DNA from: DASPKO01 sp035628055
Lineage (GTDB): Bacteria > Planctomycetota > Phycisphaerae > Phycisphaerales > UBA1924
Length of the DNA stretch: 11,878 bases
Reading direction: 5' to 3'
NCBI GenBank assembly: GCA_035628055.1
Contig: DASPKO010000206.1
Location: forward strand, 1 to 11,878
The first letter of the stretch is position 1. Each line of letters begins with the position of its first letter. The notes below the pieces were generated by a model, which ran no database searches, was not told where the DNA came from, and was given only the letters and a program-made list of their open reading frames with translations. This document shows, piece after piece, positions 6,634-11,878 of the stretch. A program made the position numbers and the translations under genes.

Positions 6634-8018
6634 AGCGTCGGCTCCTGCCCGGAGGTGCCGGACTCGCCCCCCGCCGCGCGGTTGCGCCGGGGCGCCAGCC
6701 GTGGCGGGGCGCGGAGCTCCCACACCTCGCGGATGCCCAGCAGCCCCTGGGGGCGCAGGATCATCATGAGGATCAGCGCCAGCGCGTAGAGCACCATGCG
6801 GTATTGCGTCAGGTCCACGCCGCGCGCCAGGGCCAGCAGGGCCAGCAGCGCCAGCACCAGCCCCGCGGAACCCGTGGCGATGGCCAGCACGCCCAGGCGG
6901 CGGGCCCAGCCGCCGCGGTGCCGGCCCACGCCGGCCAGCGCCAGCCCCAGCGCGAGCAGGGCCAAGGCCCACGGCCACACCTGGGCCAGGTCCCCGGGCT
7001 TGCGCAGGGCCTCGGGCAGAATCGTGAGCATGGCGGCGGCGATGGCCGCCCCGGAGATCGAGCCCAGCCCCCCGAGCACGACCATGATGAGAATGTCGAA
7101 GCTGCGCTGGAAGCCCAGCTCCTGGGCGTTGAGCTGCACCCCCACGGTGTGCGCAAAGATGCCCCCCGCGACGCCCGCGAAGAAGGCCGAGAGGACGAAC
7201 GCGCGGACCTTGTAGCGGGTGGTGTGAACGCCCATGGCCTCGGCGGCGATCTCGTCCTCGCGGATGGAGAGAAAGGCGCGCCCGTAGCTGCTGGACTTCA
7301 GGCGGTAGGCCACCACCAGGGTGAGCAGGGCGACGAGCCAGGCCCAGAAGAGGCTGCTGTAGAACGGGAGGCCGGAGAATCCCAGCGCCCCGCCCAGGTG
7401 GCGCGGGAGGGTGTACCAGGGGGCGGCCCGGATGGCCTGGGCGTCGTAGAGGGTGTCGGTGGTCTGCGACTGGATGAGGACGCGCACGATCTCGCCGAAC
7501 CCGAGCGTCACGATCGCGAGATAGTCTCCGCGCAGGCGCAGCGACGGGAGACCGACCAGGTACCCGCAGGCGGCGGCGGCGAGCCCGCCGGCGGCGAGGG
7601 CCGCGACGAAGAGAAGGTCGCCGGGGGCGACCAGGGGCCCGTCCCGCGCCGCGAGCATGGTGCTGAGGGTGCCGCCATGGACCAGCGCGTCGCCCCAGAG
7701 CCGGTAGGAGCCGTAGTAGACGATCGCGGCGGCGGTGTAGGCCCCGACGGCCATGAAGGCGGCGTGCCCGATCGAGAACTGCCCCGTGAAACCGTTCACC
7801 ATGGTGAGCGAGACGGCCAGGATGACGTTGGTGCCGATGTCGAGCAGCAGCTTGGCGACGAAGTCGTTGAGCAGAGGGCGCGCCCAGAGCTGGAGGGCGG
7901 CCGCCGCGAGCAGGCAGGCGAGGAAGGGCCACGCCGAGGCCGCCAGCGCGCCCGGCAGGGCAGGCCGCAAGAGCCGGGCGCGCTCGTGGAGGTGGGTTGG
8001 CGAGGGGTCGGTGGGCAC
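6630..8018 (-). CDS. livM: Branched-chain amino acid ABC transporter permease LivM, enlarged
   Basis: This is an inner-membrane permease of the Liv transporter. About 462 residues, against roughly 320-420 in most LivM proteins. Family motifs include NVILAVSLTMVNGFTGQFSIGHAAFMAVGAY near the N-terminus, PSLRLRGDYLAIVTLGFGEIVR, the EAA-like loop with SIREDEIAAEAMGV, and ILIMVVLGGLGSISGAAI. Between ILPEALR (about residue 333) and the conserved YRMVLYALALILMMILRPQGLLG (about 404) lie roughly 65 extra residues with two strongly hydrophobic stretches; most relatives join these directly. The GTG at 8018 was chosen because GGAG ends 5 nt upstream (8024-8027) and it follows the livH stop by 11 nt. An upstream in-frame CTG is less likely. 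Confidence 0.9.
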   Translation of the reverse strand: MPTDPSPTHLHERARLLRPALPGALAASAWPFLACLLAAAALQLWARPLLNDFVAKLLLDIGTNVILAVSLTMVNGFTGQFSIGHAAFMAVGAYTAAAIVYYGSYRLWGDALVHGGTLSTMLAARDGPLVAPGDLLFVAALAAGGLAAAACGYLVGLPSLRLRGDYLAIVTLGFGEIVRVLIQSQTTDTLYDAQAIRAAPWYTLPRHLGGALGFSGLPFYSSLFWAWLVALLTLVVAYRLKSSSYGRAFLSIREDEIAAEAMGVHTTRYKVRAFVLSAFFAGVAGGIFAHTVGVQLNAQELGFQRSFDILIMVVLGGLGSISGAAIAAAMLTILPEALRKPGDLAQVWPWALALLALGLALAGVGRHRGGWARRLGVLAIATGSAGLVLALLALLALARGVDLTQYRMVLYALALILMMILRPQGLLGIREVWELRAPPRLAPRRNRAAGGESGTSGQEPTL

Positions 8019-8023
8019 GCGCG

Positions 8024-8027
8024 CTCC
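8024..8027 (-). promoter_or_regulatory. Shine-Dalgarno deciding the livM GTG start
   Basis: On the minus strand GGAG lies 5 nt before GTG at 8018. It sits between the livH stop and livM and supports a non-ATG start. The first ATG of the frame lies well inside the conserved membrane region. Confidence 0.5.
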
Positions 8028-8029
8028 GG

Positions 8030-9175
8030 TCAGACCTTCTCGGCGGTCATCGAGCCCAGGATCCCGCTGGGGCGCACCAGCAGCACGACAATCAGCAGGC
8101 TGAAGACATACAGATCGCGGAGCGCGGTGGAGATGTACGCGGCCCCGAAGAACTCGAGCAGGCCGATCAGCAGCCCGCCGAGCATCGCCCCGCGGATGTT
8201 CCCGATCCCGCCCACCACCGCCGCGACGAAGGCCTTGAGGCCGAGCAGCACCCAGGCGGCTGAGGCCGGCTGCCCCAGCCCGGCGGGGTACTTCTGCAGG
8301 TAGAGAAAGCCGGCCGCGGCGGCCAGCATGGCCCCGAGGATGAAGGTGAAGCTGATGACGCGGTCGACGGGGATGCCCATGAGGGCGGCGTAGCTCGGGC
8401 TGAAGCTCACGGCCCGCATGGCCCGGCCCGTCTTGGTCCGGAAGACCAGCCAGTCCAGGCCGAGCATGAGCAGGACCGCCGAGGCGGCCCCGACCACGTC
8501 CACCAGCCAGACCTTGACGCCCGCCGGCTCGGCGACCACGACGGACGGGAGCAGGGCCGGCATCCGCTGGGGCGTGGTGCCGAACATCCAATCGAGCTGC
8601 CCGATGTTCTGCAGCAGCAGCGAGACGCCGATCGCGGTGATGAGGACGTTCAGGCGAGGGGCGGCGCGCAGCGGCTTGTAGGCCAGGCGCTCGAGGCAGA
8701 ACCCGACCAGGCCGCAGGTCCCCATGGCCGCCAGCAGGATCACCCCGCCCCCGACCACGCCCAGGCCCATCGACTTCAGGCCCATGGCCAGGAACATCAG
8801 GCCCAGGGCGGCCCAGCCCCAGCCGGCGACCAGCAGGAGGAGCGGCCCCGCGCGCGTGCGGGGAACCCGCGCCGCCTCTCCCAGGCGCGGGAGCAGGACG
8901 CGCTCATAGAGCAGGAAGAGACCGGCGGCCACGCTCACCGCGACCAGCACGATCCACACCCAGGGGGCGACCGGGGACGCGGCCCGCGAGGCGGACCACC
9001 CGGCGCTGACGGCGCTGGCGAACGAGACCCAGGCGCCCAGGACGAACACGTCGCTGTGCGCGAAGTTGATGAACTTCAGGATCCCGTAGACCATCGTGTA
9101 GCCCAGCGCAATCAGCGCGTAGAGGCTGCCGACGGCCAGGGCGTCGATGAGAGTCTGGAGGAAGTTCTGCAGCAC
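8030..9175 (-). CDS. livH: Branched-chain amino acid ABC transporter permease LivH, enlarged
   Basis: This is the partner permease of LivM and first gene of the operon. About 381 residues, where LivH is usually 290-310. N-terminal QTLIDALAVGSLYALIALGYTMVYGI, KFINFAHSDVFVLGAW, ITAIGVSLLLQNIGQ, TKTGRAMRAVSFSPSYAALMGI and the C-terminal VGGIGNIRGAMLGGLLIGLLE plus LLVRPSGILG are classic LivH blocks. The surplus lies after the first cytoplasmic-type motif: an ER-containing segment (ERVLLPRLGEA, 91-101) is followed by two or so extra hydrophobic stretches and then the normal ERLAYKPLRAAP (162-173). This looks like an internal duplication of the segment before the ER..PLR motif. GTG at 9175 is the start that gives a proper N-terminus; no strong Shine-Dalgarno is seen. 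Confidence 0.9.
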   Translation of the reverse strand: MLQNFLQTLIDALAVGSLYALIALGYTMVYGILKFINFAHSDVFVLGAWVSFASAVSAGWSASRAASPVAPWVWIVLVAVSVAAGLFLLYERVLLPRLGEAARVPRTRAGPLLLLVAGWGWAALGLMFLAMGLKSMGLGVVGGGVILLAAMGTCGLVGFCLERLAYKPLRAAPRLNVLITAIGVSLLLQNIGQLDWMFGTTPQRMPALLPSVVVAEPAGVKVWLVDVVGAASAVLLMLGLDWLVFRTKTGRAMRAVSFSPSYAALMGIPVDRVISFTFILGAMLAAAAGFLYLQKYPAGLGQPASAAWVLLGLKAFVAAVVGGIGNIRGAMLGGLLIGLLEFFGAAYISTALRDLYVFSLLIVVLLVRPSGILGSMTAEKV

Positions 9176-9291
9176 GCGGGCGGGGATGGTAGCGGACGGC
9201 GCTCCCGTGCGCACCGGCCGCCCGGGCGCGCCGCCGGGGACCGGGTGCCCTCCGGCGCCCCCGGACCGGGGCGCCGCGGGGCCGGGACAGG

Positions 9292-9297
9292 TATACT
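9292..9297 (+). promoter_or_regulatory. Candidate -10 element TATACT for the histone-like gene
   Basis: TATACT differs from TATAAT at one position and stands alone in very GC-rich DNA, 53 nt before the GTG start at 9351. The -35 region at the usual spacing is GC-rich and does not match consensus, so an activator or another sigma factor may be needed. Confidence 0.4.
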
Positions 9298-9338
9298 CCC
9301 GCGAGCGAGCCGGCACGGGAGCCCGGTCAGCGCCGAGC

Positions 9339-9343
9339 GAGGG
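9339..9343 (+). promoter_or_regulatory. Shine-Dalgarno for the histone H1-like gene
   Basis: GAGGG lies 7 nt before the GTG at 9351. It supports this non-ATG start, which also places the conserved H1-like segment at the very N-terminus, as in relatives. Confidence 0.5.
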
Positions 9344-9350
9344 CCACACC

Positions 9351-9641
9351 GTGGAAGCATTCAACCGTCTGAAGCAGATCATCGCCGAGGTCGAGGAGGA
9401 CGTGAGCAAGGCCGAGGGCGGCAACCGCGCGGCGGGCACGCGCGTGCGCCAGGCCATGCAGCAGGTCAAGGACGCGGCCCAGCAGCTCCGGCAGGAGATT
9501 CTCTCGATGCGCGGGAGCGAGAGCGGCGGCGGGGGCGGAGGCGGTGGCGGGGGGGGCACCGGGAAGGACGGCTCCGGGAGCGCCAAGGGCGCCGGCGGAG
9601 GCGTGGCGGGGGCCGGGGGTCCCGGGGGAGGGAAGGGATAA
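9351..9641 (+). CDS. Histone H1/Hc1-like nucleoid protein with polyglycine tail
   Basis: This is a 96-residue protein. Residues 1-55 form a predicted helical segment (FNRLKQIIAEVEEDVSKAEG, then NRAAGTRVRQAMQQVKDAAQ and QLRQEILSMRG). The core GNRAAGTRVRQAMQ is the signature of the short bacterial H1-like proteins of Bacteroidetes and planctomycetes, and it also aligns with the N-terminus of chlamydial Hc1. Such proteins are thought to bind DNA and compact the nucleoid. The usual Lys/Ala-rich tail is missing. Residues 59-69 are eleven consecutive glycines (9525-9557), followed by GKDGSGSAKGAGGG and GGPGGGKG with only four lysines. GTG at 9351 has a GAGGG 7 nt upstream. The TAA stop is followed immediately by the ATG of the fabZ-like gene, so the two are very likely co-transcribed and coupled. 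The fold family is secure; DNA binding is inferred. Confidence 0.85.
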   Translation: MEAFNRLKQIIAEVEEDVSKAEGGNRAAGTRVRQAMQQVKDAAQQLRQEILSMRGSESGGGGGGGGGGGTGKDGSGSAKGAGGGVAGAGGPGGGKG

Positions 9642-10238
9642 ATGTCGGTCGCCGGGGCGCCATCTCATCGCGGCGCGGGGAGGGGAGAAGTCGGCCCAGC
9701 CGCGGAGAATGGCGCCGAGGCGGCGCACGCCGAGGGCGCGGACGGGGGACGCCTGCGCGAGCCCAGCCGGCCGACGATCCTCGACCTGTCGGGGATCGAC
9801 CTGGGCACCCGGCTCATCTCGCGCGACGAGATCGCGCGCTGCAATCCGCACCGCGGGCAGATGGCCCTGCTGGACTGGATCGTCTGGCAGAGCCCGGACC
9901 TGCGCCAGGGCGTGGGACTCAAGCACGTGCGCGACGATGAGTTCTGGGTCGCCGGTCACTTCCCGGAGAAGCCGATGTTTCCCGGCGTTCTCATGGTCGA
10001 GACCGGGGCCCAGCTCGGCAGCTTCCTCTTCAACGCCCGGTTCCCCAAGCCGCGCATCGCCGCCTTCGTGAAGCTCGACGCCTGCACCTTCCGGGCCGCG
10101 GTGGAGCCGGGGGACGATCTCTTCGTGCTGGCGCGCGAGGTCAAGTGCAGCGCCCGGCGCTTCGTGAGCGACATCCAGGGGCTGGTGCGTGGCCGGGTGG
10201 CCTTCGAGTGCCGGATCACCGGCATGACACTGGACTGA
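9642..10238 (+). CDS. FabZ-like 3-hydroxyacyl-ACP dehydratase family protein (hotdog fold)
   Basis: FabZ dehydrates (3R)-hydroxyacyl-ACP to trans-2-enoyl-ACP in fatty acid elongation, in the cytosol. This protein has 198 residues against about 145-160 for FabZ. The difference is an N-terminal Ala/Gly/Glu-rich, probably disordered stretch (1-44). The hotdog domain starts around ILDLSGIDLGTRLISRDEI and contains NPHRGQMALLDWIV, GHFPEKPMFPGVLMVETGAQ with the expected catalytic His106 and Glu120, and C-terminal strands (AAFVKLDACTFRAAVEPGD, then GRVAFECRITGM). FMPG-type wording (PMFPG) differs from the usual PVLPG but is seen in planctomycete homologues. ATG directly follows the TAA of the upstream gene. 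The N-terminal tail could be trimmed if a downstream start is used. Substrate chain length and pathway, membrane lipid or another acyl product, cannot be told from sequence. Confidence 0.88.
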   Translation: MSVAGAPSHRGAGRGEVGPAAENGAEAAHAEGADGGRLREPSRPTILDLSGIDLGTRLISRDEIARCNPHRGQMALLDWIVWQSPDLRQGVGLKHVRDDEFWVAGHFPEKPMFPGVLMVETGAQLGSFLFNARFPKPRIAAFVKLDACTFRAAVEPGDDLFVLAREVKCSARRFVSDIQGLVRGRVAFECRITGMTLD

Positions 10239-10257
10239 ACCCGCCTGGCCGCCCCGA

Positions 10258-10641
10258 TCAGACCGCGAAGCTCGACCCGCACCCGCACGAGGTCGTGGCG
10301 TTCGGGTTGTTGAAGACGAAGCCGCGGCCGAGGATCGCCTCGTCCTTGAAGTCGATGGTGGTGCCGGAGAGATAGAGCAGGCTCTTGGGGTCGCAGATCA
10401 CGCTGATGCCGTGCTGCTCGAAGACCTCGTCGGTCTCCTTCTGGCTCTCGGTGAGGTCCAGGATGTAGCTGAACCCCGAGCACCCGCCCCCCTTGACCCC
10501 GACGCGCAGCCGCACCTTCGCGCGGTCGAGCTCCTGCTGATCGATGATGGTGGAGATTTCCCGGGCCGCGGACTCGGAGAGGAAGACGCGCGGCTCGGTG
10601 GTCGCCGGGGCGGGGCTGGCCTGGGTCGCGGTGCCGGACAT
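10258..10641 (-). CDS. A-type iron-sulfur cluster carrier, IscA/ErpA/HesB family
   Basis: A-type carriers take Fe-S clusters from a scaffold such as IscU and pass them to target apoproteins in the cytosol. About 127 residues; a Ser/Thr/Ala/Pro-rich leader (1-17) precedes the roughly 107-residue domain. The three conserved cysteines are present: Cys54 in VKGGGCSGFSY, and Cys119 and Cys121 in the C-terminal SCGCGSSF. The LTESQKETDEVFEQHGI and LYLSGTTIDF blocks are also family-typical. The ATG at 10641 has AGGAG 6 nt upstream (10648-10652 on the minus strand). The scaffold gene lies 209 bp upstream on the same strand, so they may share a transcript, though a separate promoter is possible. IscA, ErpA and SufA cannot be separated reliably here, so no symbol is given. 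Confidence 0.92.
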   Translation of the reverse strand: MSGTATQASPAPATTEPRVFLSESAAREISTIIDQQELDRAKVRLRVGVKGGGCSGFSYILDLTESQKETDEVFEQHGISVICDPKSLLYLSGTTIDFKDEAILGRGFVFNNPNATTSCGCGSSFAV

Positions 10642-10647
10642 CGAGGG

Positions 10648-10652
10648 CTCCT
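10648..10652 (-). promoter_or_regulatory. Shine-Dalgarno for the A-type Fe-S carrier gene
   Basis: AGGAG on the minus strand, 6 nt before the ATG at 10641. It fixes the start and shows that the Ser/Pro-rich leader is translated. Confidence 0.65.
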
Positions 10653-10654
10653 GG

Positions 10655-10678
10655 TGGCTCGGCTGGTTGGCTCGGCTG
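10655..10678. repeat. Two direct copies of TGGCTCGGCTG
   Basis: TGGCTCGGCTG occurs at 10655-10665 and 10668-10678, a period of 13 bases, just upstream of the Shine-Dalgarno of the A-type carrier gene and so within its likely leader. It could be a paired protein-binding site or simple local duplication; no known operator is recognised. Confidence 0.4.
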
Positions 10679-10728
10679 CCCCCTCTCTCCCCTCAACAGG
10701 GACCGGGGGGCACACAGTGAATCGACCA

Positions 10729-10734
10729 ATATTA
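10729..10734 (-). promoter_or_regulatory. Candidate -10 element TAATAT for the A-type carrier gene
   Basis: On the minus strand TAATAT lies about 88 nt before the ATG at 10641, in the only AT-rich patch of the spacer. The hexamer 17 nt upstream is a poor -35. If real, the carrier gene can be expressed apart from iscU. Confidence 0.35.
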
Positions 10735-10850
10735 CGCGAGAAGCCTGAAGATCGTTCGGGCGAGCAACGCGGGCGCCGGCCCGCGCCCAGCATCCAGTTC
10801 CCGGGCGTCCGGCCACGGGCTTCCACGGCGGCGGGTCGCACGGTTCGGGG

Positions 10851-11276
10851 TCAGGCGTGCGTCGGCTCTTCCACGGGGATGCCGTTCTTCTTCTTGTAAT
10901 CGGCGATCGCGGCCTTGATGGCGTCCTCGGCGAGCACCGAGCAGTGGATCTTCACCGGGGGCAGGCTCAGTTCCTGCACGATGTCGGTGTTGCGGATCTC
11001 TTCCCCCTGTTCGAGGGTTCGACCCTTGAGCCACTCGGTGGCGAGGGAGCTGGACGCGATCGCGGAACCGCAGCCGAAGCACTTGAACTTCGCGTCCTCG
11101 ATGAGCCCGGAATCGGGGTTGACCTTGATCTGGAGTTGCATGACGTCGCCGCACTCCGGCGCGCCGACGAGCCCGACGCCGATGTCGGCGCGCTGCTTGA
11201 TCTCGGCCTGGGTGCCGAAGGTGCCGACGTTGCGAGGGTTCTCGTAGTGGTCGATGATCTTGGGGCCGTATGCCAT
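10851..11276 (-). CDS. iscU: Iron-sulfur cluster assembly scaffold IscU
   Basis: IscU is the scaffold on which a cysteine desulfurase builds Fe-S clusters before handing them to carriers. Its 141 residues are slightly more than the 128 of E. coli. All ligand residues are visible: Cys42 and Asp44 in GAPECGDVM, Cys69 in FGCGSAIASSSLATEW, and His111-Cys112 in LPPVKIHCSVLAEDAI. LPPVK is the HscA chaperone recognition motif, which marks ISC-type IscU rather than SufU or NifU. The N-terminal IDHYENPRNVG is typical. An extra cysteine (Cys66) sits three residues before Cys69, where E. coli has Thr. GGAGG ends 5 nt before the ATG at 11276. The A-type carrier follows on the same strand. No IscS, HscA, HscB, ferredoxin or IscR gene is in the window. 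Confidence 0.95.
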   Translation of the reverse strand: MAYGPKIIDHYENPRNVGTFGTQAEIKQRADIGVGLVGAPECGDVMQLQIKVNPDSGLIEDAKFKCFGCGSAIASSSLATEWLKGRTLEQGEEIRNTDIVQELSLPPVKIHCSVLAEDAIKAAIADYKKKNGIPVEEPTHA

Positions 11277-11281
11277 GGGAC

Positions 11282-11286
11282 CCTCC
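11282..11286 (-). promoter_or_regulatory. Shine-Dalgarno for iscU
   Basis: GGAGG on the minus strand, 5 nt before the ATG at 11276. It confirms the start at MAYGPKIIDHY. Confidence 0.65.
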
Positions 11287-11375
11287 GTGTGAGCCGGGCA
11301 GGACCGCGGTGCGCGGGGCGTGGGCCCGGGAACGCCGTCCAAGCCGTTTCCTCACTGTAGGTGCCTCTGTCCGTA

Positions 11376-11399
11376 CGTCCGCGGCCCGGACGGGTTTTT
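11376..11399 (+). terminator. Hairpin plus T-run, intrinsic-terminator-like on the plus strand
   Basis: CGTCCG (11376-11381), loop CGGCC and CGGACG (11387-11392) form a 6-bp GC stem, followed by GG and then TTTTT (11395-11399). The T-run is on the plus strand, but both flanking genes run on the minus strand, and the T-run overlaps the TAA stop of the VOC gene. It would stop rightward antisense transcription. In the minus direction the stem has no T-run. Confidence 0.35.
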
Positions 11400-11878
11400 A
11401 CGCGGCTCCGGGCTCGCCCCGGGCCGGGCCCGCCGCCCGCGCGATGGCGGCGACGTCCGGCTTGATCATCCCCCAGAGCGCGCGCAGGGCCCCCCCGCCG
11501 CGGACCGGGTCCCGGACCAGGTCGACGAGCATCGCCGGCACGACCTGCCAGGAGAGCCCGAAACGGTCCTTCAGCCATCCGCAGGCGATGGGCTGGCCGC
11601 CTCCCGCGGTCAGGCGCTCCCAGTACGAGTCGATCTCCGCCTGGGTGTCGCAGGCGACCACGAAGGAGACCGCCTGGGTGAAGGGGAACCCGGGACCCCC
11701 GTTGAGCGCCGTGAAGCCCTGCCCGCAGAGCTCGAAGACCACGGTCATCACCGAGCCGGGCGGGCGCCCGTGCACTTCCTGCCCGTCGGCGCCGTAGCGC
11801 GTGATCGTCGTGATGCGCGAGTCCGGGAAGACCGAGACGTAAAAGGCGGCGGCCTCCTCGGCGTTGCCGTCGAACCAC
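11398..11878 (-). CDS. PhnB-like VOC-family protein (3-demethylubiquinone-9 3-methyltransferase-like), 5' truncated by window edge
   Basis: About 160 residues are visible, and the frame is open to the window end, where it reads WFDGNAEEAAAFYVSVFPDS. This N-terminal motif is typical of the PhnB-like branch of the vicinal oxygen chelate fold, so only a few residues are missing. Other family blocks are FELCGQGFTALNGGPGFPF, EIDSYWERLTAGG, CGWLKDRFGLSWQVVP and a C-terminal helix that relatives end with near KPDVAAI. The historical name '3-demethylubiquinone-9 3-methyltransferase' is not supported by a methyltransferase motif; the true reaction of this subgroup is mostly unknown. A methionine call at 11775 (GTG) would drop the first strands and is wrong. 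A 121-bp spacer separates it from iscU on the same strand. Confidence 0.88.
   Translation of the reverse strand, partial: WFDGNAEEAAAFYVSVFPDSRITTITRYGADGQEVHGRPPGSVMTVVFELCGQGFTALNGGPGFPFTQAVSFVVACDTQAEIDSYWERLTAGGGQPIACGWLKDRFGLSWQVVPAMLVDLVRDPVRGGGALRALWGMIKPDVAAIARAAGPARGEPGAA

Larger units (their letters stand above)
9176..9350. promoter_or_regulatory. Divergent promoter region between livH and the histone-like gene
   Basis: This 175-bp GC-rich spacer must hold the start signals of both the leftward liv operon and the rightward histone-like/fabZ pair. The only AT-rich block is GTATACT (9291-9297). GTATAC is self-complementary, so a -10-like hexamer can be read on both strands: TATACT rightward, TATACC leftward. 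No convincing TTGACA-like partner is seen at 16-18 nt on either side. Confidence 0.5.

Noticed and set aside
6615..8303. Long plus-strand open frame (562 residues) opposite livM and livH
   Set aside because: It is rich in Gln/Glu/Arg/Gly without any domain and lies fully antisense to strongly conserved permease genes; such shadow frames are expected in GC-rich DNA.
5063..9175. Operon as a urea transporter (UrtBCDE)
   Set aside because: UrtB is usually much longer, with a distinct N-terminal domain, and no urease or UrtA gene is seen. LivHMGF is the simpler reading, though substrate specificity remains unproven.
9056..9940. 294-residue plus-strand frame overlapping the histone-like and FabZ-like genes
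   Set aside because: It begins antisense to livH and is Arg/Gly-rich throughout. It is considered only as the alternative tail frame after the G8 tract, not as a gene.
1..11878. CRISPR array, insertion sequence, phage or defence genes
   Set aside because: No regularly spaced repeats, transposase or integrase motifs, or recognisable defence proteins were seen on either strand.

Overview
The window is very GC-rich (about 70% or more by eye), gene-dense bacterial chromosome. It most likely comes from the Planctomycetota, probably a Phycisphaerae-like lineage. The best marker is the secreted protein at 1525-2538, which ends in two Ca-binding-type loops each followed by an 'AFLxAWF' motif, the layout of the 'GC-type dockerin' tails common in that group. 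A small histone H1/Hc1-like protein and a FabZ-like hotdog protein with an HFPEKPMFPG motif fit the same assignment. This placement is inference from protein style, not from a marker gene.

Layout, left to right. (1) 1-1497: recJ, 5' truncated. The first 97 bases are an exact reverse complement of recJ bases 909-1005, so the 5' end of the window looks like a fold-back or chimeric contig end, and the apparent GTG start at 67 is spurious. (2) 1525-3920, minus strand: dihydroorotase, followed 23 nt later by the secreted glycine-rich dockerin-type protein. (3) 3921-4446: about 526 bp with no convincing gene. (4) 4447-4533: tRNA-Leu(CAA). (5) 4691-5032: a DUF3467-type small protein. (6) 5063-9175, minus strand: a compact branched-chain amino acid ABC transporter operon, livH-livM-livG-livF, with 11-nt, 4-nt-overlap and 2-nt junctions. 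Both permeases carry extra membrane segments, and no binding protein is next to them. (7) 9351-10238, plus strand: histone H1-like protein with a glycine tail, with the stop codon immediately followed by the ATG of a FabZ-family dehydratase. (8) 10258-11276, minus strand: A-type Fe-S carrier (IscA/ErpA/HesB) and scaffold IscU. (9) 11398-11878, minus strand: PhnB-like VOC-fold protein, cut by the window edge.

Functionally this is mostly housekeeping: DNA repair (RecJ), pyrimidine synthesis (dihydroorotase), amino acid uptake (Liv), nucleoid organisation (H1-like), fatty acid or envelope lipid chemistry (FabZ-like) and Fe-S cluster assembly (IscU, IscA). I found no phage, transposon, CRISPR or defence system. 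The points worth a second look are the terminal fold-back, the enlarged LivH and LivM permeases, and the histone-like protein whose tail is polyglycine rather than lysine-rich.
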